Made by a program: the position numbers and the translations under genes
In this document: positions 17,586 to 27,089 of the stretch, in pieces
Position numbering within the stretch: the first letter of the stretch is position 1
Layout of the letters: each line of letters begins with the position of its first letter
Notes under the pieces: generated by a model
What the model was told of the DNA's origin: nothing
Database searches by the model: none
Seen by the model: the letters and a program-made list of their open reading frames with translations, nothing else
Assembly (NCBI RefSeq): GCF_902753875.1
Contig: NZ_CADDTS010000022.1
Coordinates: forward strand, 124,001 to 188,000
Direction of reading: 5' to 3'
DNA from: Acinetobacter bouvetii
GTDB taxonomy: Bacteria; Pseudomonadota; Gammaproteobacteria; Pseudomonadales; Moraxellaceae
Length of the DNA stretch: 64,000 nt

Positions 17586-20525
17586 ATGACTGTAGATGTC
17601 ACTGAAACCATTTCTCAAACTGTTCATCCTGCGTTTCAGCTGATACGTCAACACCATGTAGAAGCCTTAGATATTCAAGTGTCTGAATATCAGCATAAAG
17701 TCACCGGTGCAATTCATTATCATCTGGCCAGTGATCTGGATGAAAATGTCTTTCTCGTGGCGTTTCGTACCCAGCCGATGGATTCCAAGGGCGAGGCTCA
17801 TATTCTTGAGCATACGGCATTATGTGGCTCTGAAAAATTTCCAGTACGTGACCCGTTTTTCTTGATGATTCGTCGTTCACTGAACACATTCATGAATGCG
17901 TTTACTTCTGCGGACTGGACAGCTTATCCTTTTGCAACGCAAAATAAAAAAGACTTTCAGAACTTGCTTGAAGTGTATCTTGATGCCACTTTTGCGGCCA
18001 ACTTAAATGAACTTGATTTTGCGCAAGAAGGCATTCGTATTGAGCTGGAAGATGGACAGCCGGTCTATAAAGGCGTAGTTTTCAATGAAATGAAAGGGGC
18101 GATGAGTTCTCCTTCAGACCAGCTCTATCATCAATTGGCACATCATTTATTCCCGAATACTACCTATCATTACAATTCAGGTGGTGATCCTAAAGATATT
18201 CCAGATTTGACTTACCCAGAGTTGGTTCATTTCTATAAATCACATTACCATCCAAGTAATGCTGTGTTTATGACTTTTGGTAATGAGTCGGCATATCATC
18301 TGCAAGAACAATTTGAAACTTTAGCCTTGGCTAAATTTGTGAAAGGCCAAACGCTTCATTCAACCCCAGAAACACGTCTGACAGCACCCCTTGAAGTGAC
18401 TGAAACTTATGCAGTAGATGCTGAAGATTTAAGTGATAAAACTTATCACGTCATCGCTTGGCTATTGCCGGAAGCCAGTGATATTAAATTGCGTTTAGGG
18501 ATGCGTTTAGTTGAAGGCATCCTGCTTGAAGATTCAGCTTCTCCGCTGCGTCATTACCTGGAAACCTGTGATTATGCGCAGTCGACCGGTCCAATTATGG
18601 GTGTGGATGACTCCAACTTTGAAATGACGTTCTTCTGTGGTGTACAAGGTTCAGACCCTGAGCATGCTGAAGAATTTAAAAACGGCGTGTTCAAGGTTCT
18701 GGAACAGGTGGCATCTAAACCAGTAGATCAGCAGATGGTGGATGCTATTCTGCATCAGATTGAATTGCATCAGCGTGAAATCAATGGCGATGGCATGCCT
18801 TATGGTTTAAGCCTGATTTTAAACGGTTTAAGCAGCGCGATTCATCATAGCGATCCAGTGCATATTTGGGACGTGGACAATGCCATTGAGCAAGTGAAAG
18901 AAGAACTGAAAGACCCAATGTGGTTGTCGAATCTGATTAAAGAATATTTGCTGGATAATCCGCATCGTGTACAAATGACCTTGGTGCCGGATGCAACCAA
19001 ATCGGCCAAGGAAGCTGAAGCAGAAAAAGCCCGTTTGGCGGACATTGGTGCCAAACTGACAGATGAACAAAAATCGGAAATCATCAAACAGACTGAAGCC
19101 CTAAAAGTACGTCAGGATACGCCAGATGATTTGAACTTGTTGCCAAAAGTAGGTCTGGAGGATGTTCCTGCAGATTTGCATATTGTACAAGGTCAATTGC
19201 GTGAAATTATCAGCAATAATCTCGACACACCTTTGAACCTCTACCATGCCGGTACCAACGGTATTTATTATCAGCAAGTAACCATCAAGATTCCTGATCA
19301 GGTGGTGCAATCTCCATACTTTAACTTGTTGTCAATTTTGCTGGGTGAAGTGGGTGCTGGCGAGTATGACTATCTTGCGCTACAGCAGCTGCAAACGGCG
19401 GTGAGCGGTGGTGTAGGGATGGGTGCATCACTGCGTTCAAAATACGATGATAAAAACAAGATCAGTGCATGGCTGACTTTAACCACCAAGTCGCTGGTGA
19501 ATAATTTTGAAGCCATTCGCTTGTTGAAACTGGCCTTTGAACAGCTACGTTTTGATGAAAAAGATCGCATTATAGAGTTACTGCAACAACGTAAAACCCG
19601 TTGGAATTCGCGTATTTCAGGTTCAGGCCACAGTTATGCCATGCAAATTGCCGGACGTAATCATAGTGCTTTGGCACAACGTGATTATCAAAATACCGGT
19701 TTGGGGGCACTGAACTGGTTAGGTGACTTGGTGAATAAAATTGAAAATGATGAAGCTGCTTATGATGCTTTAATTGCGGAATTAAAAGCGATTCATCGTC
19801 TGCTTTTACAAGCACCGAAACAATTCTTGCTGGTGTGTGAAGAACACCAATCTGAACGTTTAATTGAAGAGGTGCAAGAGGTTTGGGATAAGCTGGCAAT
19901 TGACCCAACCCCTGTAGCATTAACTCAAGTTGTCACGGAAAATAGCAATAATGATGAAGCTTGGCTTATTCAGGCCAATGTACAATTCTGTGCGGCAGCT
20001 TATGCTGCAGTTGAAGTGTCGCATGCAGATGCTGCACCACTAATGGTCTTGGCTGCATATTTGCGTAATGGCTTCTTGCACAGCGCAATTCGTGAAAAAG
20101 GTGGTGCTTACGGTGGTGGTGCAAACTATGACGGCAATGCTTGCTCGTTCCGTTTCTACAGCTACCGTGATCCGCGTTTGGCAGAAACTTTTAAAGATTT
20201 TGAGGCCAGTATTGACTGGTTGCTGAACTCAGAACACAAGCCGCATCAACTTGAAGAAGCAATTTTGGGCTTGATTGCCAGCATGGACAAACCGGGTTCT
20301 CCGGCTGGTGAAGCCATCAGTGCCTGTTATGCATTACTACACGCACGTACACCGGCAGTACGCAAGCAATTACGAGCACGTTTGCTTGCTGTCACTCTGG
20401 ATGACCTAAAACGGGTAGCAGAACAATATCTAGTTCAGCAAAAACCAGTGAAAGCGGTTGTTGCTCCAGTCGCTAAACGTGAGGCACTGCTTGAACTTGG
20501 TTTTGATATTAAGCAAGTGAACTAA
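17586..20525 (+). CDS. M16C metalloprotease, PreP/insulinase family
   Basis: A 979-residue zinc peptidase related to presequence protease PreP, which degrades short unfolded peptides in a closed chamber. The inverted zinc motif is HILEH (His72, Glu75, His76) and the distal ligand region is FNEMKGAMSSP. The C-terminal half repeats the fold without zinc ligands, with REKGGAYGGGANYDG as the substrate-binding Arg/Tyr region. Length matches PreP. GAGGAGAT is a strong ribosome site. No signal peptide, so likely cytoplasmic. Confidence 0.93.
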   Translation: MTVDVTETISQTVHPAFQLIRQHHVEALDIQVSEYQHKVTGAIHYHLASDLDENVFLVAFRTQPMDSKGEAHILEHTALCGSEKFPVRDPFFLMIRRSLNTFMNAFTSADWTAYPFATQNKKDFQNLLEVYLDATFAANLNELDFAQEGIRIELEDGQPVYKGVVFNEMKGAMSSPSDQLYHQLAHHLFPNTTYHYNSGGDPKDIPDLTYPELVHFYKSHYHPSNAVFMTFGNESAYHLQEQFETLALAKFVKGQTLHSTPETRLTAPLEVTETYAVDAEDLSDKTYHVIAWLLPEASDIKLRLGMRLVEGILLEDSASPLRHYLETCDYAQSTGPIMGVDDSNFEMTFFCGVQGSDPEHAEEFKNGVFKVLEQVASKPVDQQMVDAILHQIELHQREINGDGMPYGLSLILNGLSSAIHHSDPVHIWDVDNAIEQVKEELKDPMWLSNLIKEYLLDNPHRVQMTLVPDATKSAKEAEAEKARLADIGAKLTDEQKSEIIKQTEALKVRQDTPDDLNLLPKVGLEDVPADLHIVQGQLREIISNNLDTPLNLYHAGTNGIYYQQVTIKIPDQVVQSPYFNLLSILLGEVGAGEYDYLALQQLQTAVSGGVGMGASLRSKYDDKNKISAWLTLTTKSLVNNFEAIRLLKLAFEQLRFDEKDRIIELLQQRKTRWNSRISGSGHSYAMQIAGRNHSALAQRDYQNTGLGALNWLGDLVNKIENDEAAYDALIAELKAIHRLLLQAPKQFLLVCEEHQSERLIEEVQEVWDKLAIDPTPVALTQVVTENSNNDEAWLIQANVQFCAAAYAAVEVSHADAAPLMVLAAYLRNGFLHSAIREKGGAYGGGANYDGNACSFRFYSYRDPRLAETFKDFEASIDWLLNSEHKPHQLEEAILGLIASMDKPGSPAGEAISACYALLHARTPAVRKQLRARLLAVTLDDLKRVAEQYLVQQKPVKAVVAPVAKREALLELGFDIKQVN

Positions 20526-20548
20526 TACATCATTTGAGGTATGACTAT

Positions 20549-21700
20549 ATGGCGTTCAAATCAATTGAACGCACAACATTGCAACTGAGCATGATCATGC
20601 TCAGTTCTTTGTATGTGGCGAATATTAATGCGCAGACTCCGGACTCTTTGGTTACACCAGCAAGCCCAGAAGCCTGTGTTGCCTTGGATTCAAATGCAGA
20701 TCGTTTGGCTTGTTATGATGCATTGTTCAAAATTCCTGAAGTGGCTAAACCTACTTTGGTCTCTGAGCGTCAGGCTGCACAGGAAATACAACCTGAGCAA
20801 ACAGAAAAGCAGACATTTAAAGAAAAGGTTGGCCATGCGTTCACAGATCGTTTATTTGCAGTTGAAGCACCCAAGCTGAATCCAAACCTATCTTTACTGG
20901 ATAGTCGTTGGGAGCTGTCGCAGGAAAGTAAACTTGGTACTTGGAATATTCGTAGCTATCAACCGGTTTATTTGCTTCCTGCATTTTGGACTTCAGATAA
21001 AAATGAGTTTCCGCACAGTCCGAACCCGAATAATACAGTCGCTCAGGACCAGAACCTGAAATCGATGGAATCCAAGTTCCAGCTGTCATTAAAAACCAAA
21101 GCTGTGGAAAACCTGTTTGGTGATAATGGCGATGTTTGGTTGGGCTATACCCAGTCATCACGTTGGCAAGTATATAATGAAAAAGAATCGCGTCCGTTCC
21201 GTGAAACCAATTATGAACCGGAAGCCAGTTTGGTATTTCGTACCAATTATGAAATTTTGGGCTTGAATGCACGTTTACTCGGTATGACTTTTAATCATCA
21301 GTCGAATGGTCGTGCAGATCCTTTATCACGTAGCTGGAACCGGATTATTTTCAATATTGGCTTGGAGCGTGATAACTTTGCATTGATGTTGCGTCCTTGG
21401 TATCGCTTAGAAGAAAATGCTAAAGATGATAACAATCCGGATATTGAAGACTATGTCGGTCGGGGCGATCTAACGGCCTTCTATCGCTGGAATGACAATG
21501 ATTTTTCACTCATGCTACGTCACTCACTGAAAGGTGGTAGTGATGCCCATGGTGCTGCGCAGTTTGATTGGACATTCCCAATTAGCGGTAAATTACGTGG
21601 TCATTTTCAGCTGTTTGATGGCTATGGTGAGAGCCTGATTGATTATAACCACCGTGCGACTTATGTTGGTTTAGGTGTGTCCCTGATGAATTGGTTCTAA
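20549..21700 (+). CDS. pldA: Outer-membrane phospholipase A1 (OMPLA)
   Basis: A 383-residue outer-membrane beta-barrel that hydrolyses phospholipids misplaced in the outer leaflet. The catalytic triad is intact: His250 and Ser252 in NHQSNGRADP and Asn264 in SRSWNR, the same spacing as His142-Ser144-Asn156 of E. coli. A signal peptide ends near NINAQ. Between it and the barrel lies a roughly 100-residue extension with CVALDSNADRLACYDALF, a motif seen in several periplasmic proteins. GAGGT eight bases before the ATG picks this start over the upstream TTG. It begins about 20 bases after the protease gene and may be co-transcribed. Confidence 0.94.
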   Translation: MAFKSIERTTLQLSMIMLSSLYVANINAQTPDSLVTPASPEACVALDSNADRLACYDALFKIPEVAKPTLVSERQAAQEIQPEQTEKQTFKEKVGHAFTDRLFAVEAPKLNPNLSLLDSRWELSQESKLGTWNIRSYQPVYLLPAFWTSDKNEFPHSPNPNNTVAQDQNLKSMESKFQLSLKTKAVENLFGDNGDVWLGYTQSSRWQVYNEKESRPFRETNYEPEASLVFRTNYEILGLNARLLGMTFNHQSNGRADPLSRSWNRIIFNIGLERDNFALMLRPWYRLEENAKDDNNPDIEDYVGRGDLTAFYRWNDNDFSLMLRHSLKGGSDAHGAAQFDWTFPISGKLRGHFQLFDGYGESLIDYNHRATYVGLGVSLMNWF

Positions 21701-21713
21701 AAACTGATGCAAT

Positions 21714-21744
21714 AAAAAAACCACTTTTAATGAGTGGTTTTTTT
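21714..21744. terminator. Bidirectional terminator between pldA and ktrB
   Basis: AAACCACT and AGTGGTTT form a stem around TTTAATG, flanked by A-run and T-run, between convergent genes. Confidence 0.88.
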
Positions 21745-21762
21745 ATAGCCAGTGAAACCAGC

Positions 21763-23106
21763 TTAACCGATTTGAATATCTGCTGGAGGGTGTTTTAAAC
21801 GGCTCTTTTTCGGGGTTGCAATGAGGTAAGCCAAAGTCAACGGTCCTAAACGACCGGCGAACATCAGCAAGATTAAAGCCATCAAGCTTGCCGGTTGCAG
21901 TTCACTGGTGACACCGCGTGATAAACCGACCGTGCACGCCGCAGAAACCGCTTCAAACAGTAAATCCAGAAAGTTTTTATTGGGTTCTAAAATCAGCAGG
22001 CTGAACAGTCCTAAAAATATCAGAATTGAGGTAATGGAAAGTACCGCCAAAGCCTTAAAGGAAGTGGCCTTGGAAACTGAGTGGTTAAACACACGTAATT
22101 CTTCAGAACGGCGTAAAAAGGTGATGACACTTAAAACCACAATAATAAAAGTACCCACTTTAATGCCGCCTGCAGTACTCAAAGAGCCGCCACCAATAAA
22201 CATCAGGACCATGGTCACGAGGGTAGAAGCATCGGTCATGCTGGCGACATCCAGGCTGTTAAAGCCAGATGAGCGTGGTACGGTGGCATGGAACCAGGCA
22301 TTCAGGGCTTGATCACCTAGGCTCATACTAGACAGGGTGAGAGGATTGTTAGCTTCTAGTGCCCAAAGCACAACAAAGGCTGTCAGGTTCAAGCCTGCAA
22401 TAGTCGAAAGGATTAATTTGCTATTGGTGCTGAGTTTTTTCCAGCGTCGGGCACGTTTGATATCCATTAGCACCACGAAGCCAATACCCCCAATAATGTA
22501 GAGCATGCTAATGGTAAAAGTAATGAAATAATGATCCGCAAAGCTCATTAAGCTTTTAGGAAATAGTGAAAAACCGCCGTTATTAAAGGCAGAAACACTA
22601 TAAAAAGCAGCATAGAAAAAAGCTTGGGAAAAATTATATTCCTGCATCCAGGCAATGGTCAGAATCACTGTACCGACAGCTTCAAAAAACAGCGAATATA
22701 GCAGCACGCCTTTAATGGTGAATGAGACTCTGGTCAGGCTAGTTTGCCCAATGGTTTCCTGTGCCATCATTTGCTGTTTGAGCCGGATATTGGATGATAG
22801 GCTGAGTGCCGCCAATATGGCAAAGGTCATAAAACCTAAGCCGCCGCATTGCAGTAACAGCATAATAATCACTTGACCAAAGGTGGTATAGGCTTCTCCG
22901 ACATTGACCACAGAAAGCCCGGTAATGGTCACTGCAGAGGTTGCGGTAAATAGAGCATTAATCCAGCTTAATTCACCATGATGTGCAATTGGGAGCTTGA
23001 GTAATAAAGTACCAGCGACAATAAAACTTAAAAATCCCAGCGCCAGCAGACTGGGTGGGCTGAGATTAATGGTCTGGTGTTTTTTATTATGCAATGGTTT
23101 CATCAT
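21763..23106 (-). CDS. ktrB: Potassium channel subunit KtrB (TrkH family)
   Basis: A 447-residue membrane protein of the TrkH/KtrB superfamily, the ion-conducting part of a potassium uptake system. The four pore loops are recognisable: ATSAVTITGLSVV, SAFNNGGFSLF, PRSSGFNSLD and AACTVGLSRG, each with the selectivity glycine. The length is typical of KtrB rather than the longer TrkH. ktrA lies directly upstream with no gap (TAA followed by ATGATG), so the two are coupled. Confidence 0.93.
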   Translation of the reverse strand: MMKPLHNKKHQTINLSPPSLLALGFLSFIVAGTLLLKLPIAHHGELSWINALFTATSAVTITGLSVVNVGEAYTTFGQVIIMLLLQCGGLGFMTFAILAALSLSSNIRLKQQMMAQETIGQTSLTRVSFTIKGVLLYSLFFEAVGTVILTIAWMQEYNFSQAFFYAAFYSVSAFNNGGFSLFPKSLMSFADHYFITFTISMLYIIGGIGFVVLMDIKRARRWKKLSTNSKLILSTIAGLNLTAFVVLWALEANNPLTLSSMSLGDQALNAWFHATVPRSSGFNSLDVASMTDASTLVTMVLMFIGGGSLSTAGGIKVGTFIIVVLSVITFLRRSEELRVFNHSVSKATSFKALAVLSITSILIFLGLFSLLILEPNKNFLDLLFEAVSAACTVGLSRGVTSELQPASLMALILLMFAGRLGPLTLAYLIATPKKSRLKHPPADIQIG

Positions 23107-23757
23107 TTATTTAAACCGGGCAGAAAGTTTGCGTAAGGGTTCAAGTTCACCTTCAACCACTAAAATATCACCTTCTTGCAGAATTAAATTCGGGTCTATA
23201 CTAAATAATATGTCTTTGCCACGTTTATGCAGCAGGGTTTTAATTTCTGAACCATGGTCCATTAAGTGATTAAAACGTTCACCTTTTTGTTTGGCCTTGA
23301 TCTCAATTTTAACTATAAAGTGATTGTCCTCTAAGCCCATGTAACGACTGACCATTGGATAGCTCAAAGACTGGGCAACACGCGTGCCCATATCTTCTTC
23401 TGGATGTATGATCTTATCTACACCCAGATGAGTCAGAATCATGTGGTGGGCCTTGGATTTGGCTTTGGCCCAGATTTTTTTGATACCCATATTTTTAAGA
23501 TGCAAGACACATAAAATACTGGCTTCAATGTCTTCACCAATGGCCACTACAACCGCTTCACAGTTTTCAATATTCAGTTCTTTGAGTACATGTTCATCGG
23601 TCGCATCTGCAATCACAGCATGGGTGATTTGATCTGACAGGCTTTCCACATTTCTTTTGTTATTGTCGATTCCAATCACATCATGATTTAGACTGACCAG
23701 TTGGGTGGCAATGGTGGCACCAAAACTACCCAGACCAATGACTGCAAATAATGCCAT
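23107..23757 (-). CDS. ktrA: Potassium uptake regulator KtrA
   Basis: A 216-residue cytoplasmic RCK protein that gates KtrB in response to nucleotides. The Rossmann nucleotide motif is VIGLGSFGATIA at the start, with an acidic residue after the second strand (IGIDNNKRN). The C-terminal 80 residues are a TrkA-C domain ending in GDILVVEGELEPL. AAGGAA precedes the ATG. It is the first gene of a two-gene operon. Confidence 0.95.
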   Translation of the reverse strand: MALFAVIGLGSFGATIATQLVSLNHDVIGIDNNKRNVESLSDQITHAVIADATDEHVLKELNIENCEAVVVAIGEDIEASILCVLHLKNMGIKKIWAKAKSKAHHMILTHLGVDKIIHPEEDMGTRVAQSLSYPMVSRYMGLEDNHFIVKIEIKAKQKGERFNHLMDHGSEIKTLLHKRGKDILFSIDPNLILQEGDILVVEGELEPLRKLSARFK

Positions 23758-24061
23758 GCAAAGTATTCCTTATCCGTTTTTCTCTGGTTTGATTGATGAG
23801 ATGTATGTCAAATATAGACTGATTTTATCGTTTTATTTTTTATTCAGCTATTAGGCTTACAAAATTATATATAACAAAGGTTTATTTATAATAATAGCAG
23901 CATGTTATTGCTGGTACATAGATAGTCATGAGGCAATTAATTATTGATTTATTATTGGGTGAGATATTTGGTGATATAAGATTTTCTTTAAATGCAATCA
24001 GGTCATAAAAGCGTCAAAAACTTGTTTTATGATTGAGTCATAAAATTTTCTGTTTTTAGTG
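23758..24061. other. AT-rich intergenic region, no gene seen
   Basis: About 300 AT-rich bases between the divergent ktrA and a gene of unknown function. It must hold the two promoters. Runs such as TATATATAACAAAGG are visible, but I cannot assign a promoter with confidence and see no open frame with a ribosome site. Confidence 0.5.
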
Positions 24062-24613
24062 ATGGAAATGGATGATAAAAAAATATTTAAGCTGTTGCAG
24101 CGATGGTATCCGGCACTTGAATTAAAAAAAATACCGAAGAAAAAACAGCGCTGCATATTTCAGCAATTTCAGGCATGGCTTTTCGCTGAAGAAGTGACTC
24201 AACATGAGCCTGCTTACTTAATGGCTGTAGATGCTGAAAATCCTCATGAAAATGGTTTGGAAAGATGTGCAGTTTTGCAGCATTCGCAGATTGATATTTC
24301 GCGGACCCAGCAGGACATTCGTCAAAGAACGATGCCTTTATATCAGCATTATGAGCAACATAAACAGGTGATTGGTAAGTACTACAATGTCGATGCTCAG
24401 GTGTTTGATATTGTTTTTGAAGAAATTTATGAGCTGCTCAAAGCACATCATTTTGAATTATTAATTATTTATGCAGAAACCGCGTACTGGATGGCTGTGC
24501 CGGAGGATGAAGTCAAAATCCGTAAATTCTGTAAAGCCTTCGCCAAGCAATTTAAGGCAGAAGGGATTTGTATAGAACACTATATCAAACTGGACTGCTT
24601 AAGATCGACTTAA
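24062..24613 (+). CDS. Hypothetical protein
   Basis: A protein of about 183 residues that I do not recognise. It has no signal peptide and no membrane segment. Composition is rich in Gln, Lys, Glu and aromatic residues (LLQRWYPALELKKIPKKKQR at the start), suggesting a helical soluble protein. The start is uncertain: GTG at 24059, ATG at 24062 and ATG at 24068 are all in frame without a clear ribosome site. A strong terminator follows, so the unit is a single gene. Confidence 0.65.
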   Translation: MEMDDKKIFKLLQRWYPALELKKIPKKKQRCIFQQFQAWLFAEEVTQHEPAYLMAVDAENPHENGLERCAVLQHSQIDISRTQQDIRQRTMPLYQHYEQHKQVIGKYYNVDAQVFDIVFEEIYELLKAHHFELLIIYAETAYWMAVPEDEVKIRKFCKAFAKQFKAEGICIEHYIKLDCLRST

Positions 24614-24640
24614 TCAGTCTTTGAATAAAAATCAATAAAA

Positions 24641-24667
24641 AAAGAGCCAATCAATGGCTCTTTTTTA
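24641..24667. terminator. Bidirectional terminator
   Basis: AAAGAGCCA pairs with TGGCTCTTT around ATCAA, flanked by A and T runs, between the hypothetical gene and the convergent ilvA. Confidence 0.92.
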
Positions 24668-24681
24668 TTCAAGGATGAGGC

Positions 24682-26220
24682 TTATTTTAGGAAGCGTTGA
24701 TAACCCAGGTTGTTGGTAATCTCTGCATATGGATAAGTGATATTTTCCAATGTTTCAATTAAACCATCCGGATTCTGTTTGGCATCGGTGGCTTCCAGAC
24801 CAACCAGTACACGACCTTCAGCCGCGCCGTGGTTGCGGTAGTGGAATAGGGTAATGTTGTGTGTAGGACCAAGTCGTTCCAAGAAGGTCAGTAATGCACC
24901 CGGACGCTCCGGGAACTCGACACGGAATAAACGTTCATTTTCAATGTCTGCATGACCACCGACCAGATAACGAATATGCAGTTTTGCCACTTCATCATCA
25001 GACAAGTCATCCACGTCGTACTGAACTTTTAAGGTTTCATAAATGTCGTGACGTTCTTTTTCACCGCCTTTCAAGCTAATACCCACAAAGACCTGAGCAG
25101 CGCTGGCATTGCTGGCACGGTAGTTAAATTCGGTGATGTTGCGACCTTGCAGGGCGCGGCAGAAGTTTAGGAATGAGCCCTTTTCTTCTGGAATGGTCAC
25201 GGCAAAAATGGCTTCTTTACGTTCACCCAGCTCTGTACGTTCAGCAATATAACGCAGGCGGTCAAAGTTCATGTTGGCACCGCAAACAATCGACACCATA
25301 TTTTTGCCTTCGATGCCATGTTCAGCGACATATTTTTTAATGCCCGCTAAAGCCATGGCACCAGATGGCTCTACAATACTGCGGCATTCGTCATAGGTGT
25401 CTTTAATCGCGGCACAGATTTCATCGGTATTTACCAGAACGACATCACGTTCAACAATCGGACCTGAATTGTCAGATTTTTGCAGGCGGATTACATCAAA
25501 TGGTTTTTCACCAATTTGCGCTACTGCCGTACCGTCAGCAAACAAACCCACAGATGGCAAAATGACACGTTCATTGGCCTCAAAGGCTGCTTTTAAACAA
25601 GCCGATTCATCATATTCCACAGGAATGACTTTGACATGTGGGGCAACATCGCCCAAGTAAGCTGCTACACCTGCAATTAAACCGCCACCGCCAACAGCAA
25701 CAAAGACATATTCAACATCACGCCATTGACGCAAAATTTCATTGGCAATCGTGCCTTGACCTGCCATGACCAGTTCATCGTCATAGGGTGGAATAAAGGT
25801 CATGCCATCATCAATAGCACGTTGAATAGCATATTTATTGGCCACATCAAAAGAGTCACCGTGCAAGACCACTTCACCGCCAAGGCGTTTCACGGCCTGA
25901 ACTTTAATATCCGGTGTGGTTTTCGGCATCACAATAATGGCGCGAATTCCCAGTTTTTGACCAGATAGTGCCACACCTTGAGCATGGTTACCTGCTGAAG
26001 CCGTAATAACGCCACGTTCCAACTGAGATTTCGGTAATTGACTAATACGGTTATAGGCACCGCGTAGCTTGAAGGAAAAGACAGGTTGTAAATCTTCACG
26101 TTTAAAGCGAATGTTATTATTTAGCTTTTCACTAATTCGTGGCGCTGCTTCGAGTGGAGTTTCGATTGCAACGTCATAGACCGTTGCCTGTAATATTTGT
26201 CGAACCAAACGAGACAGCAT
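24682..26220 (-). CDS. ilvA: Threonine dehydratase (biosynthetic)
   Basis: A 512-residue PLP enzyme that deaminates threonine to 2-oxobutanoate, the first step to isoleucine. The PLP lysine is in SFKLRGAYNR, with the phosphate-binding glycine loop VGGGGLIAGVAAY. Two ACT-like regulatory domains follow at about residues 335-512 (FAVTIPEEKGSFLNF and FRVEFPERPGALLTF), so isoleucine feedback is expected. Length equals the E. coli enzyme. It is monocistronic here. Confidence 0.96.
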   Translation of the reverse strand: MLSRLVRQILQATVYDVAIETPLEAAPRISEKLNNNIRFKREDLQPVFSFKLRGAYNRISQLPKSQLERGVITASAGNHAQGVALSGQKLGIRAIIVMPKTTPDIKVQAVKRLGGEVVLHGDSFDVANKYAIQRAIDDGMTFIPPYDDELVMAGQGTIANEILRQWRDVEYVFVAVGGGGLIAGVAAYLGDVAPHVKVIPVEYDESACLKAAFEANERVILPSVGLFADGTAVAQIGEKPFDVIRLQKSDNSGPIVERDVVLVNTDEICAAIKDTYDECRSIVEPSGAMALAGIKKYVAEHGIEGKNMVSIVCGANMNFDRLRYIAERTELGERKEAIFAVTIPEEKGSFLNFCRALQGRNITEFNYRASNASAAQVFVGISLKGGEKERHDIYETLKVQYDVDDLSDDEVAKLHIRYLVGGHADIENERLFRVEFPERPGALLTFLERLGPTHNITLFHYRNHGAAEGRVLVGLEATDAKQNPDGLIETLENITYPYAEITNNLGYQRFLK

Positions 26221-26326
26221 GTTAATTTTCCATCTAACAGTTTAAAATAAGCCTTTATTGTAACAAACCCCTGTACATTTGGGCTGAATAATCAGCAACA
26301 AATGTCAAAAATAGTTGAGCCAAGTT

Positions 26327-26998
26327 ATGAGTCTGTATGCTACCCAAGATGAAAAGAAACAAGCTGCTGCAAAAGCGGCTTTAAAACACTTGCCTAAAGG
26401 CGGTATTTTGGGTGTAGGTACAGGAAGTACTGTGAACTTCCTCATTGAATTATTGCCAGAATTGCAATTGGAAGCTGCGGTTGCCAGTTCTGAAGCGACT
26501 GCTGAACGCCTAAAAAAATTAGGCATTGAAGTGGTAGATATGAACTCTGTAGGCGGCCTGGATGCCTATGTAGATGGCGCAGATGAAATCGACCGTCATA
26601 TGCACATGATTAAAGGTGGCGGTGCTGCGCTGACTCGTGAAAAAATCGTGGCGTCTATTGCGAAAAAATTCGTATGTATCGTGGATGATTCAAAATGGGT
26701 TGAACAGTTGGGCCGTGAATTCCCACTTCCAGTTGAAGTCATTCCAATGGCACGCTCTGCGGTAGCCCGTAAAATCGTGTCTTTAGGTGGTGACCCTGTT
26801 TACCGTGAAGGTGTAGTAACCGATAACGGCAATGTAATTTTAGATGTTTACAATTTAAATATTTTAAATGCCCTTGAACTTGAAAAAACCCTGAATAACA
26901 TTCCGGGTGTGGTATGTAACGGTATCTTTGCTTTAAACAAAGCGGATATTGCTGTGGTTGCAACTGATAATGGCATTGAAGAGCGTACTGCGGTTTAA
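26327..26998 (+). CDS. rpiA: Ribose-5-phosphate isomerase A
   Basis: A 223-residue enzyme that interconverts ribose 5-phosphate and ribulose 5-phosphate in the pentose phosphate pathway. Conserved blocks are [23 protein letters not shown] and [14 protein letters not shown] (catalytic region). The ATG at 26327 gives the expected length; a TTG four codons upstream is less likely. Divergent from ilvA. Confidence 0.96.
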   Translation: MSLYATQDEKKQAAAKAALKHLPKGGILGVGTGSTVNFLIELLPELQLEAAVASSEATAERLKKLGIEVVDMNSVGGLDAYVDGADEIDRHMHMIKGGGAALTREKIVASIAKKFVCIVDDSKWVEQLGREFPLPVEVIPMARSAVARKIVSLGGDPVYREGVVTDNGNVILDVYNLNILNALELEKTLNNIPGVVCNGIFALNKADIAVVATDNGIEERTAV

Positions 26999-26999
26999 G

Positions 27000-27075
27000 A
27001 AATCCTCCCTGACCCTCCTTTGCAAAAGGAGGGAAAAAGCCCCTCTTTTTAAAAGAGGGGTTGGGGGAGATTAAT
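27000..27075. repeat. Composite palindromic intergenic repeat
   Basis: Two perfect hairpins lie side by side: CCCTCCTTT/AAAGGAGGG (27013-27033) and CCCCTCTTTT/AAAAGAGGGG (27040-27060). The outer flanks are also complementary: AATCCTCCCTGACC on the left resembles the reverse complement of GGTTGGGGGAGATT on the right. The whole is thus one large imperfect palindrome containing two smaller ones, the layout of a REP/BIME-like or tiny MITE-like element. It starts 2 bases after the rpiA stop and may also act as a terminator. Confidence 0.75.
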
Positions 27076-27089
27076 TATAAAAGAAGAAA

